Shown piece after piece: positions 1-9,317 of a stretch of 64,000 nucleotides of DNA. This DNA comes from Isochrysis galbana. Taxonomy: Eukaryota; Haptophyta; Isochrysidales; Isochrysidaceae. Position 1 is the stretch's first letter, and each line of letters starts with the position of its first letter. Position numbers and translations under genes: made by a program. The notes beneath the pieces were generated by a model that was given only the letters and a program-made list of their open reading frames with translations, was not told where the DNA came from and did not search any database. The stretch is from NCBI GenBank assembly GCA_018136815.1, contig CM030933.1, positions 5,348,282 through 5,412,281 on the forward strand, read 5' to 3'.

Positions 1-525
1 TGATCTGCGTGCAGCGCGGGCCGTAGGCCACCAGCCACCAGCGCGTCGCTGTTGCTGTGTCCTTTGCACGACCTGGAGGACGATGAGGCCGCCGAGGCAG
101 CAAAGGCACTCGCCCTCTCGCACTCGCTACCGCTATGTATGTCTGCCCCCCTATGGAGGCAACTCCTACCTTCAGTGCACCCCTCGGGGGCGGGCACTTC
201 ACTCAACAAACAATCATTGGAGCCTTTACGGCTTCCAACCCCCCAAACATCAACCCACAGAAGTCGTACGCTGAAGCGGCCGGCCCCAAAGGGAAGCAGC
301 CACAAGAAACACAGAAGGCCCCACCTCTGCCCTCTCAACATCCACAGCCGCCCTCGCGCAGGCGACGGAACCGAAGCCAAACCAAACTCACAACACACAC
401 ACACAATTCGCATCACCCCCCCATGACGATGAGGAGGAACCCGATGACCCACTCCTTACTTCATTCAGCTAGCCCAGCTAGCTGAGGACAAGAAGGAGAT
501 CAAAAGCGAGGATGTAGCAACCTAC

Positions 526-1506
526 ATGAAATACCTTCTCTCAAAGCTTGAAGGTCTAGATGCCACCCCTGATGGGATGGATAAAGGACGCAAAGGTCCT
601 TGGATCTTTTATGTCGATGAAGACGCGCACGACCAATTCAAGGCCGCATACGGCGACAAGCTCCAAGCAGCTCTCTCGGGAGTCTCACACGAGTTTGCGG
701 TAACCTATGGCGCTCTAGCCGACTCGGCCCCACGCAAGTCTAGCGCCGTCCGGTCCTCTCTGAAGGAGGTGGCAACCTACATCGTATTTCGCATTTTCGA
801 CCCCGTAAAAGCCTACAAGACGAAAACTCGACATCTCGCTAGCGCATTGGAGCGTGAAGGGTTCCATGTATTACGGGGCAACCAGCAACACGCCAAAACC
901 ACTGTAGAAGGGATCACGAAAGTTGAATCGGGCAAACGCCCGATTTGGCATTTCTACGTCTATACCGACACCTCCGCCTTGGGACACCGCTTCCCTCGCA
1001 ACTTCCACGTGACTCTCGAAGACGGGGAGAACTTCAACTTGGACTACGCCGTCCGTTCTTCGGTCGAATGCGTGACCCCCGAAGGAGAAATAGCCATCCA
1101 CGGTACCCCCGGGGGATGTAAAGGATATGACAAGCCGTGGGCCATATCCTTCCTTCGGAAGAATCAAGTAAGCTTTCGCCAATGTACCTGCGAGCAGGAC
1201 AAGGCGAATGCTGAACAACGTAAGCGCCAAAGGGACGCTAGCAACGCCATGGACTTCAGGGCCCTGATGGGGCTTGGAGCGGCGGCACCATGCCGCCGAT
1301 TCATGGCGGGAGAATGCAAAAACAATCGCACGAAAGGACGGCAAATCGTCCAATGCTCATCCAGCCATGACATCCCCGGATGTTGGGCAAAGGACCCCGC
1401 GACGGGCAAGCAAATCTGTATGGTCAAATGCAATCTCAAACCTAATAAAGCGTATCCCGGGTACTGTGTTAACGGAGTCAGTTGCCTATACCGCCATGGT
1501 GAATAG
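526..1506 (+). CDS. Retrotransposon ORF1-like protein with Cys/His-rich tail (5' part frameshifted)
   Basis: The 326-codon frame shares a block with the 702-residue ORF at 26813: a KLEG(L/V)D motif, then GPW(I/E), then a F(K/R)(A/E) stretch, probably an RRM-like nucleic-acid-binding fold of ORF1 proteins (inference). The last ~75 residues are Cys/His-rich (CRRF, GEC, CSSSHD, CNLK, YRHGE) and may bind zinc. A frame break just upstream separates it from the proline-rich N-terminal region, so the copy is probably not fully functional. The stop codon lies inside the start of ORF2. Confidence 0.65.
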   Translation: MKYLLSKLEGLDATPDGMDKGRKGPWIFYVDEDAHDQFKAAYGDKLQAALSGVSHEFAVTYGALADSAPRKSSAVRSSLKEVATYIVFRIFDPVKAYKTKTRHLASALEREGFHVLRGNQQHAKTTVEGITKVESGKRPIWHFYVYTDTSALGHRFPRNFHVTLEDGENFNLDYAVRSSVECVTPEGEIAIHGTPGGCKGYDKPWAISFLRKNQVSFRQCTCEQDKANAEQRKRQRDASNAMDFRALMGLGAAAPCRRFMAGECKNNRTKGRQIVQCSSSHDIPGCWAKDPATGKQICMVKCNLKPNKAYPGYCVNGVSCLYRHGE

Positions 1507-2280
1507 TAGCGAAGTCAAGATTGCAACATACAATTTGAATGGAGCAAAACATAAACTAGCTTCAACTCTAGCGCAAGCGAGACTAGGGGGAATCCACGTT
1601 CTTTACGTGCAAGAATTGCATCACTACAATGATGGTTGGCACTTAAGGGTGCGCAATTTGGCCCGGTCCCTGGGATGGGACTGGTTCCAATCTCCCGCGC
1701 CTAGGGGCGACCCGGGAAGCGGAGTGGCGGTTGCCATCAGAAAGGACAGAAGCGACGTAGTAGTAGAGTCTTGGTCGGTACTTATCCCGGGGAGGTTGAT
1801 TGTAGTTAAAGCTAAAATTGAATCTGAAATAGTATCCTTCGCCTCCATATATTTGAATGCGCAACCCAACAAGCGTAAGGATGAGATCAGAACGCTACAC
1901 GCGGCGGCGGAGATACTATCCCACACTATACTAGCGGGGGACTTTAACTGTGTAGAAAACATCAACAAAGATACCCGGTCCACCGGGGGGGCAGCCCCCT
2001 ACGCTAATTTAGGGGGCAGAGCCCTCACGAGGGCACTAGCCACACACGGGCTCACGGACATACACGTGTTAGTCGATCCCGGCCTGAAAGATCAATACAC
2101 GAGGTGCGGGCATCAAACTTATACTCGGATAGACCGCGTGTACGCCGCGGAATATTACTCCACGTGGAGATGGCACAAGGCTTACATAGATCTGAAACTT
2201 TTCACGGGCGTAGCGGCGTCAGACCACCACCCAGTGGTGGCGACCTTCGCGACCGCCCCCTGCTCGGCCTCTGATGGCGG
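1496..2280 (+). CDS. Retrotransposon ORF2, apurinic-type endonuclease domain (truncated)
   Basis: Starts at an ATG 11 bases before the end of ORF1, in another frame. It carries the exonuclease-endonuclease-phosphatase signatures in order: TYNLNG (residues 11-16), QE at 39-40, GDFN at 148-151, RIDR at 211-214 and SDHHPV at 242-247. In LINEs this domain nicks target DNA to prime reverse transcription. All catalytic motifs are present, but the frame runs into foreign sequence after about residue 255, so the reverse transcriptase is missing. The frame stays open to 2419 through the abutting element, which is not part of the protein. Confidence 0.85.
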
Positions 2281-2400
2281 GCGCAGTCGCTTCGACAGCG
2301 ACTGCTGCATGGGAGCTAGGGGGCCGCCCTCGGCGGGGGGCCCGGAGGAGAGGAGGGGAGCGGCGGCGCGCTCCATGGCAACTGACTATAAAGTTAGTTG
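2280..2400 (-). mobile_element. 5' end of a minus-oriented hairpin element
   Basis: At 2380-2399 an 8-bp stem (one G.T pair) closes an ATAA loop; reading on the minus strand it is followed by CCATGGAGCGCGC and a short MERA-type frame. The same hairpin plus ATGGAGCGCGC signature begins the full-length element at 26788. The element abuts LINE ORF2 on the left and a LINE 3' relic on the right. No target-site duplication was found. Confidence 0.5.
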
Positions 2401-2642
2401 GCTCCCTTTGGGAAGATGAATAGGTTGTCGATAATGGTGTCCTCATTGTTTCTTTCCGCCTTGGGTGAGAATCTCGCGACTTTGTTCAGCGCATCTAAGA
2501 TCCTAGTTATCCCGGGGCATTCACCTAAGTGTGTCGAGGATTCGTCCGCCTCTCCACATATGCGGCACGTGTTGGTTCTGTCTGGCGAAAACGGCTGTAC
2601 GTGCCCACTGAAAGCGGAAAGGCGAAAGGGAAATCTGATCAT
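2401..2642 (-). pseudogene. LINE C-terminal zinc-knuckle relic
   Basis: Minus-strand translation has a CRIC...HLGEC zinc knuckle (C-X2-C-X8-H-X3-C), then an IIDNLFIFPKG motif matching the C-terminal half of the 702-residue ORF at 26813. The frame is cut on the right near 2642 and on the left by the hairpin element. The remaining 250 bases to the next gene hold no recognisable feature. Confidence 0.7.
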
Positions 2643-2889
2643 GTATCTTGTGTCTCCCAGCTATCTTTATGACTGAGTGTAGAGGTCATAAGGCACACGT
2701 GGCTATAAGCAAGCCGTACTACGGCGACTGATGTTGCAAACCCGCCGTTTCTACTAGTAGCGGAAGTAGTATTCGCACGGTTTCCCGCTCTTCCTAGTCG
2801 TGTTCATGTTGTGTCGGCTGCGATTGCTTTGCTAATCCTAATCCATGACGGTCCTGGACCTTCAGCAATCAATTGAGCCACGCAGTCAA

Positions 2890-4506
2890 TCATCGGTGAC
2901 TGGCCACGGGTGTGATGACGCGTGGCAAAAGTGAAACCACCTCACCCTTGGCCATTGCGCGCGGGCGCATCTCAGACACCTTCGCCTTAGTTTCCGCTAT
3001 CAACTGAGTGATGGCCTCTGGATCGATCGTGCTCTGCGCCAAGCTGTCCATATTCATGGGTCTAACTTTCCTGGCCGTGATCTCGGCTTGGTCTTTAAAC
3101 TCGGGCAAATTTCCGCCGAAAGTGGCACCCATTTGATACGGAAGTTCTAGGCAGTGGATCGATGATCGGCTCAGTACTGTGGCGGTGGCTTGCACCTTGC
3201 CGAAAACGCTCAGCTCCCCCACGTACGGCTTCTGGTCATCGGATGACACACTACCGAGATGAACCAGCTCGCCAGTTTCATCTTGCGCCACCACATCGAC
3301 AACACCCTGAACAATGAAGAAGAGAGAGGTGCTGGCTGTGCTTTGGCCACGCTCAATGAGTCGTGCTCCCTTCGCATAGAAACGATAGGAGAGGCATTCA
3401 GCCGCGCGCGAACGAAGACCCAAGTTCGCGCGGAGGTAGCCGAATTGTGGGAAGCGCAGCAACATCAATGCTTTCAGATACCTTTCGACGAACGGTCGCA
3501 GCTTTTTGAGCAATTGTCGAAGCTCGTTGGCATAAGATTCCTCTTCCGCATTTGCATCGTCTTTACAGCCGTCAATCAGCTCTAGCTGAAGTGTCGGCGT
3601 GACCGTGGAGATTGAGCGCACGCTAGGTATCTGTTCAGTTGCACATGCGGTGCCGAGAGCCTCTGTACCATAGAAATCCCCGGGCCCGAGCACCTGCCGG
3701 GTTGTCCCATCGTAGGCCTCAATCTCGCCATCGAGGATTAGGCAGAAATTCATAGGCAACTTAAATGGCTGCACTAGACGGCGGATGTGTGGCACCAGAC
3801 GAAGTCGCATCGCTGACGCGAGCACCCTGATTTCGTTCGAAGAGCACGTCTCGAGAAAGGGAATCCTGGACAGCAGAGCAATCTTTCGCTCGGCAGGTAT
3901 GAGAAGCCTCTTACGAACACGAGCCCAAATGCGCCGCCGTCTGACCTGCGCCAACTTGTCGACGCTGAGCTGTCTCAGCCTGTCGGAAGACGAGTCCATC
4001 TGCTGCAGGCATTGTAGCAATGGGTGCCATCGCCCTGGAAAGCTTGCAACAGGCTTGATAGCCGGTTGCTTTGAGGCCAGATTGAGCCGCACTACCGCAG
4101 GCATGAGCTGGTGATTCGGCAGCCTCCAAGTTAATTCGGGGCAACGCTGCTTGAAGACCATGGCCTGCGGAGCGCAGTGCGGACTCGCGTCGCTCTCCGC
4201 TGTTGATCTAAGTAGCGTGCAGAGCGCGTGAAGCGCAGGCGCCGAGGTGGACGCTTGCAGCGGCCTTGACTTTCTGCTGTGAGGCGCTCTGGCGGGCGAT
4301 GATGGCGCAGTCCATGACAGCTCTGGCAGCAGCGCCGATCTCCGGTTGGCGAGCTCGCGCCTAGTGGGTGAGAGATTGAGCGGACTAATCTCCTCGCCCA
4401 GCGGCGTCGTGATGAAGCGCGGCGGCTGTCTGCGCGACGCGAGGGACGAGTGGGACGACATCTTGTCCGGCGGCGCGCCCGCGGGACGGAGAGCCGCGCT
4501 GCGCAC
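2890..4506 (-). CDS. Protein with two cyclic-nucleotide-binding-like domains
   Basis: Intronless frame of 538 codons. Residues 1-200 are Ser/Pro/Arg-rich and probably disordered. A first cNMP-binding beta-barrel spans about 211-315 (LILDGEIEAY, VLGPGDFYG) and a second about 349-460 (FFIVQGVVDVV, then GELSVFGKVQATATV at 430-444). In functional cAMP/cGMP sites the phosphate cassette has a conserved Arg after the GE; here Lys/Gln stand there and the first domain lacks the cassette, so nucleotide binding is doubtful. No kinase, channel or cyclase domain is present. It may be a regulatory or scaffold protein. Start may be Met1 (4506) or Met16 (MSSHSS). Confidence 0.75.
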   Translation of the reverse strand: MRSAALRPAGAPPDKMSSHSSLASRRQPPRFITTPLGEEISPLNLSPTRRELANRRSALLPELSWTAPSSPARAPHSRKSRPLQASTSAPALHALCTLLRSTAESDASPHCAPQAMVFKQRCPELTWRLPNHQLMPAVVRLNLASKQPAIKPVASFPGRWHPLLQCLQQMDSSSDRLRQLSVDKLAQVRRRRIWARVRKRLLIPAERKIALLSRIPFLETCSSNEIRVLASAMRLRLVPHIRRLVQPFKLPMNFCLILDGEIEAYDGTTRQVLGPGDFYGTEALGTACATEQIPSVRSISTVTPTLQLELIDGCKDDANAEEESYANELRQLLKKLRPFVERYLKALMLLRFPQFGYLRANLGLRSRAAECLSYRFYAKGARLIERGQSTASTSLFFIVQGVVDVVAQDETGELVHLGSVSSDDQKPYVGELSVFGKVQATATVLSRSSIHCLELPYQMGATFGGNLPEFKDQAEITARKVRPMNMDSLAQSTIDPEAITQLIAETKAKVSEMRPRAMAKGEVVSLLPRVITPVASHR

Positions 4507-4622
4507 CAGGAAACCGTTTTCGATCCGCCGTCTCGGGCTGTTGTCTGGCCTTGTCCCGTACTTCTTTCATGAAGAGTAGGCGAGTGTCAGAGTTTTCTTG
4601 TTGTCCTAGGTTTAGGCTAGTA
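4507..4622. other. Upstream region of the CNB-fold gene
   Basis: Short 5' flank, then the left TA of a MITE insertion at 4621-4622. No clear core promoter motif is seen. Confidence 0.3.
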
Positions 4623-5183
4623 CAGTAGGGGCGCACCATTAAGAAAACAAAGAATTTTGTCCTCGATACTTTCCTTAGCGCTCGGCCGCGAGACCATAGG
4701 AGTTTCTTAAGCTGGGTTTCTTGCGCGGTTTGCCGAGAGCTACAATATGTATAGAGGTTTCTTAGAGTGTTGCTTTCTTGTGCTAGTGACCGGCGCTTGT
4801 TGTCCCCTAGTTTCTTGCTATGGCTATGGCGGCGCCTCTCATCACCTTTCCACCACCTCTCTTCCTCGCTGTCTGATGAGCTTACGTTGCGAAGAACTAA
4901 GTTTTTGCCAATTTTTGCACTTAGAAAACCCAAGGGTGAGCGTGAAGATGAGTGACGAGCAGTGAGCAGTAGTCAGCAGTAGTGATCGCCGATCGCCAAC
5001 CAGTACACGACAGGCCGTCAGGACTAACCGCATAGGGATTTTCTTACGCACCAGTTTCTTATCTATGGCGGGGACGCTCTAGCGCCATAGAGCTCTCTTA
5101 GCTCATGGACAGCCAATTTGCTTCTATCTTCTATACTTTCCTTAATGGGGTGGTTTCTTAATCTTAATGGTGCACCCTTACTG
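4623..5183. mobile_element. MITE-like element with CAGTA terminal inverted repeats and TA target duplication
   Basis: The ends are inverted copies of about 20 bp, consensus CAGTARGGGYGCACCATTAA, flanked on both sides by TA (4621-4622 and 5184-5185). This is the pattern of Tc1/mariner-type DNA transposons. The 561-bp interior has no long coding frame but has at least six copies of a TTTCTT-centred motif (for example GAGTTTCTTAAG, GGGTTTCTTGCG, GGTTTCTTAGAG), possibly subterminal transposase sites. It lies 117 bp upstream of the CNB-fold start codon. Confidence 0.75.
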
Positions 5184-5185
5184 TA

Positions 5186-5330
5186 TGACATTGGGGGTGC
5201 ATGCACTAGGGGGAGGACAAATATCGAGGGGAGGGGGCAGTGCCCCCACCCCCCGGTATCACTCGGACACCTGGCCCGTCAGGCATGGCGGGATTCCGGG
5301 ACGGAAAAGTTATGTCCAATTAGCTAGTGG
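5186..5330 (+). repeat. Dispersed repeat C, copy 1
   Basis: Has a GGTGCATGCAC palindrome, GAGGACAAATATCGAGG, a palindromic GGGGGCAGTGCCCCC and a TATCACTCGGACACCTGG tail. The same order recurs on the minus strand at 9380-9570 and 31130-31290. It begins right after the right TA of the MITE. Confidence 0.65.
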
Positions 5331-5334
5331 GGTT

Positions 5335-5375
5335 GGCTAGGATATAACATTGATTATTATTATTATCTACCTCGA
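5335..5375 (+). repeat. AT-rich repeat also present inverted at 9318-9355
   Basis: GGTTGGCTAGGATATAAC followed by TTGATTATTATTATT occurs here, and its reverse complement lies beside the second copy of repeat C, so it extends the repeat C unit. Confidence 0.6.
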
Positions 5376-5559
5376 GAGATCCACGACTATGCGGAAATAA
5401 TAATGATAAATCAACTGAGCGTTATTAGTACCACTACTGCCACTAGCCTGGTACTATCACGACACCCCTCCGCCCTCCGCGCACCTGCCCCGGCCCGCAC
5501 GCATTGAAAAAAAAACTTCATAATATTCTTACCGCACTCGCGGCGCATGGAACCAGCAC
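5376..5559. other. Non-coding, no feature seen
   Basis: AT-rich, then C-rich sequence without recognisable genes or paired repeats. Confidence 0.4.
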
Positions 5560-5820
5560 TACCTACACGTAGTATGCAGTATACTTTCTACACCCCCACT
5601 CCCCCGGCCCTTTCCCCCCCGCCATCAGGCGGCTCCCCCTGTGCACTACTAGCAGGTAGGGGGATAGGGGTGAAGGGCTTACTTAGGCTTAGATATGGTC
5701 CGGTGGCCCGCCCCCCCCCCCCCCCGGTGATCCGTTCCTCCCTTCCTCCTACGCCTACCGGGCTGGCGGCGTCCTCAGCCCCGACTTATTCACTTATCCC
5801 GTAAACAGGTGCGTGACAGG
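5560..5820 (-). repeat. Dispersed repeat D, relative of part of the 15166-15922 element
   Basis: Includes GTGCACTACTAGCAGG, AGATATGGTC and a C-run followed by GGTGATCCGTTCC. The reverse complement occurs at about 15655-15865 inside the TSD-flanked element, so this is probably a fragment of that SINE-like family. Confidence 0.65.
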
Positions 5821-5839
5821 CTAAAGTCAAAGACGAAGA

Positions 5840-6790
5840 AGCGTCAGCAGCCATAGTGGCCCACCTCAACAGGCTCGAAGGCGTCGACCTAGAGCCGGAC
5901 GGACTACATCGCAAAAAGTGCCTCGGGGCCATGGGAGATCCTCGTCACAGCCTCAGCGCAGCGGGCGCGCTATCGCAACCTATATGGTATAACCCCAACG
6001 GCGGTGGCCCCAACATCCCGCAGCTATGGGCAGATGGGCAGACCTGTGGAGCTCTCTAGAATGTAATGTAGTACACAACACATACTCAGACGGGACAGGC
6101 ATAGCGTTCACAAGAGCGGAATGTGAACAATGCTTTCCAAATAATGACACACATGCGAAATTCGGAGGAGAATACATACATAAAGAGAAATTTTTAGACT
6201 CATGGCAACAAATAGTAGACTACGCCGACATCACCAAACTCGCCACATTTAACCCGGCTCCCCCGACAGGGGAAGGCGAACGACCAGTCGACACACACGA
6301 AACACCAAAAGAACCCCCTCCCGATATAAGGATCAGCAAAGGAGGGGACTACTACCTCCTACAACGCGGCACGTGGTACGATCGAAGTAGAACTCTCATA
6401 TCTGGGCACTCCGATAATAGGCAAACACACAACCGCACCGGCAGACTTAGATAAATCCCCTCCGACCAAATGGGGTGAAGGATACAAAGGCAATAGGCCG
6501 ACGGATTTCCCGCTCCCAGAAGAGTACTCCATAGATGGAAAGACACCACTAGACAAAACACAAGTGAGTCACATAACTGCCGCCCTCCAAAACCTTGAAT
6601 CCAAATCACACCAACAAAACGGCCCCGCTAGATGGAGCGAAAGATTACCGTTACCGGTCGATTCGGACACATGGAAGCACATGGCACATGGCCCGCATAT
6701 ACACCTCCTCGCTGATAACATCCAGAGACCTATACATGCATTACAAACACATTACGCACCGTAGAATAGGCACATACAACCGGTTCTAGG
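5840..6790 (+). pseudogene. Degenerate LINE copy (ORF1-like block to zinc-knuckle approach)
   Basis: Broken frames read VAHLNRLEGVDLEPDG, then a ~100-residue stretch with ECEQCFPNND (6110-6240), then ISKGGDYYLLQRGTWYD, EEYSIDGKTPLDK and finally RRIGTYNRF, in the order found in the 702-residue ORF at 26813. The middle block at about 6020-6300 has no counterpart in that ORF. The copy ends at the Arg-Phe before the zinc knuckle, after which the sequence turns into GCAACTTT repeats. Confidence 0.7.
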
Positions 6791-6799
6791 GCCTGACAA

Positions 6800-6960
6800 G
6801 AGTTGCCGGCAACTTTTTGAGCAACTTTGGGGTGTTTGAGAGGGCGAGCAACTTTTGAGCAACTTTGAGCAACTTACTTAGCAACTTACCCATAGATAGG
6901 CCCGTTAGAGGAGCAACCTACCCCTCCTAGATCTATAGATAGGCCGAGCGTGCAACTTTA
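6800..6960. repeat. GAGCAACTTT short-motif cluster
   Basis: At least six imperfect copies of GAGCAACTT(T) occur between 6808 and 6920, irregularly spaced. No coding frame. Confidence 0.6.
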
Positions 6961-7355
6961 ACTTTAACCCCTCTGCCTCTTCTTATTCACAAAAACATCG
7001 GTGGATCGATAGAAGAGCACCTACTTGCGGAATGCCCTCCTGGCCTCGTCGCCACTGGTCTCATGTCTTGAGTTTGTGCCAGACCTCGTCGTGGATCGAT
7101 GAAACAGGTTCAGGTTTAGAAATTTTGGACGACGACCGCCCCACTTCACTTATCACTTAGGATTTATTAGCATCTGGAGGATTCCCTGTCGACAACGACC
7201 GCCGGTGTTTGCCCAGTGGATCGCTAACGCGAACGAAAGGTTAGTCGCCCAGGATTCATTATCATCTTGAGGATCTGCCCTCGCAACCGCTGCCCTGCCC
7301 CCGACCTGCTCCCCCCCCGCTCCCCCCCCGCTCCTGTCCCAGTCAGGGGGCGGTC
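6961..7355. other. Non-coding stretch, no feature seen
   Basis: Two GTGGATCGAT boxes (about 6990 and 7090) are the only internal similarity noticed. It ends in C-rich sequence at the gap. Confidence 0.4.
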
Positions 7356-7455
7356 NNNNNNNNNNNNNNNNNNNNNNNNNNNNNNNNNNNNNNNNNNNNN
7401 NNNNNNNNNNNNNNNNNNNNNNNNNNNNNNNNNNNNNNNNNNNNNNNNNNNNNNN
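7356..7455. other. Assembly gap (100 N)
   Basis: Exactly 100 N, a conventional placeholder of unknown true length. Frames drawn across it are meaningless. Confidence 0.99.
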
Positions 7456-7525
7456 GGCAGGGGAGGAGTGGAGAGAGGGGGGGGCTCGTGCCCCCCCATG
7501 GGTCAACCAAGTATAAACTTAGTTG
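7456..7525 (-). mobile_element. 5' hairpin module of a minus-oriented SINE-like element
   Basis: Minus strand: stem with TTTATA centre (7505-7524, one mismatch), GACCCATG, then a G7C/GC7 stem closing a four-base loop, then the CTCTCTCCACTCCTCCCCTGCC tract partly, matching 15166-15245 and 16450-16530. The rest of the element is lost in the gap. Confidence 0.6.
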
Positions 7526-7539
7526 AGATTGAGTCAATC

Positions 7540-7640
7540 TAGCCCGGTCACTCACTAAGGGGGTGCGAAGGGCAAAATCGGTAATGGGCGAATGGAGGCC
7601 TAAATAAAAATAAGCTTTCTATAGGTTCTGTAGGGCGGTC
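7540..7640 (+). repeat. Dispersed repeat E, copy 1
   Basis: CACTCACTAAGGGGGTGCG, GTAATGGGC, GGCCTAAATAA and CTATAGGTTCT appear in the same order at 63200-63280. Confidence 0.7.
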
Positions 7641-8371
7641 AAACAGGGCTTTTTAAGTACTAATATGGGGGGGGGGGGGTGACATTTTTTGACCATTTTC
7701 CAAAGTCCACAACAAAACTCCCAGGGGGGCCACCTGCCGCCACGAAAATCTTCGCCAGAAAATGGTGCGATTCTCCTCCCCCCTCGCCCCTCCCTTGCAC
7801 ACGCTCTGGGTGGGGCTCTACCGGTAAAGAACCGCGGCGCCCGCCGCGGGAGTGATAGACGTATTTTGAAACAGAGTATTCATCACACCGGATTCCTTAT
7901 TGATCCGTCCCACTCGTCGGCCGCCCGAGATTGATCGCCTGCCTGCTGAAGGCAAGACGTCATCTGCGCAGCCCTCAGCGCACCTCATAGTGCGCGCACG
8001 CGCGCACACGGCCCCCTAGGCCACACACGTACCCGCCCTGACCACCCCGACCCGCCCCTCGCAGGATTCGCCCTCGCCCGACGTTGCCACCGACTTCTAG
8101 CTTCTCAACGCTGGGGTCATCGACACCTGGCTCACGAGCGCCAGCGTCCAGGCCGTCCTCGCCGCGCTCCTGTGCTCGAGCCCCCCCAATCCGGCGTTGG
8201 TCGACGAGGCTCGTCCAGTGGGTGGCCTGAGTGTGGCCCACGCGACCGCGCTCCACGCCGCTGCGGAAGAATGGGCTCAAAATCTCGCCAGAGCGCACAT
8301 ACGCGCGTTGCAGCCTCCTCAGAGCCCCCGTGAAGGTGTATGTACTCTGAGGAGAAAGAATCTTGAGTCAC
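7641..8371. other. Non-coding region
   Basis: A G-run near 7668, then moderately GC-rich sequence. No gene recognised; frames are short and composition-driven. Confidence 0.4.
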
Positions 8372-8445
8372 CCCCAGGGGGGACTCGAACCGCAACCCCC
8401 AGCCTTGCGACTGGCGAGAGCTCCCAGCGCGCCATCAACGGTCTG
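8372..8445 (-). repeat. tRNA-like sequence (tRNA pseudogene or SINE head)
   Basis: On the minus strand TGGCGCGCTGGG resembles a pol III A box, and GGTTCGAGTCC is a perfect B box, at roughly tRNA spacing. I could not fold a good anticodon arm or T stem, so a functional tRNA is unlikely. Confidence 0.4.
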
Positions 8446-8609
8446 CTGTTCGCCGTGCTAGAAATGACATTTATTTGCAACATTATTTATATCCACTTTA
8501 TCTAGTATTCTACAAAAATAACTCGTCGAATTTGGCGCCCCCCCCCCGCCCCTTACTTACTCCACTTGCGAAACGACCCCCCCCGGGCACCTTCAAGAAT
8601 ATTTTTTTT

Positions 8610-8861
8610 TGATCCAGATATACTGGGTGGCCCACCAGGCATCATATTCACAAATGCCACCCTTGCAGCTACGCCACTCGCCGCAGCCGGCCGCGTGCAC
8701 CGCGCTGAAATCGGCCACGCCCCCGGCTTCAACGCTACCGTCCCGGTGCCGTGATATCCGCGAGCGTTCCCAACTTTGAGCCGGCACCGAGCGCGCTGGT
8801 GGCGCTTTGATGTTGATCCAGATATACTGGGTGGCCCACCAAGCATCATATTCACGAATGC
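8610..8861 (+). repeat. Direct duplication of a ~48-bp segment
   Basis: GATCCAGATATACTGGGTGG...CATATTCAC(A/G)AATGCC occurs at 8610-8658 and 8814-8861, differing at two or three bases. The second copy lies just upstream of the copia reverse-transcriptase relic and may belong to the same element. Confidence 0.75.
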
Positions 8862-8894
8862 CGACTCGTTGCTGCGAAAGAGATGCCAAGCGGA

Positions 8895-9200
8895 CGCAAA
8901 CCAATGAAAGGAAAGTGGGATTTCAAGGTAAAATACGACGCTGATGGTTCTGTTGATCGCTTCAAGGCTCGCTGGGTGGCATGTGGCTACAGTCAAGTCC
9001 CAGGCGTGGATTTTATTGAGCGAGACGTTCTCTGAAACTCTGCGACATGGCAGAGTACTCGACCATTTTTGGCCGCTGCCAATACTGCCGATGATGACTT
9101 GCTTGAGGTTGACACAGTTAAAGCGTTCTCATCAGCCGATAACGACGATAATCCGCTATATGTTCAGCAGCCAACAGGCTTTGAGGACCCTCAGTACGCT
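8895..9200 (+). pseudogene. Ty1/copia reverse-transcriptase relic
   Basis: One frame reads KWDFKVKYDADGSVDRFKAR then GYSQVPGVDF, the start of the copia RVT_2 domain. After a TGA near 9032 and a frame change it resumes as DDLLEVDTVKAFSSA...LYVQQPTGFEDP, the next conserved block. No integrase, RNase H or LTR is seen. Confidence 0.8.
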
Positions 9201-9317
9201 GCCTGTTTGTTGTTAGCGCCACTTGAAGGGACTCGACAGGCCGGTTATGAGTATATGACCACCAATACGAACACTCTCGTCTCCATAGGCTTTGGGGTTT
9301 AGGCCTCGAATATATAT

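Larger units (their letters stand above)
1..2280 (+). mobile_element. LINE-like non-LTR retrotransposon fragment, ORF1 plus endonuclease part of ORF2
   Basis: Proline-rich 5' part (about 80-480) has a SYAEAA motif of the kind seen near the N-terminus of LINE ORF1 proteins, then changes frame near 430-480 before the long ORF1 frame. ORF1 and ORF2 overlap by 11 bases. The element stops after the endonuclease domain near 2260-2290, where a minus-oriented hairpin element abuts it, so no reverse transcriptase remains. Element identity is inferred from gene order and the endonuclease motifs. The true 5' end is outside or at the window edge. Confidence 0.8.

Noticed and set aside
7224-7555. Frames translated through N runs
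   Set aside because: Gap of unknown length; the same applies at 32170-32810 and 57406-57807.
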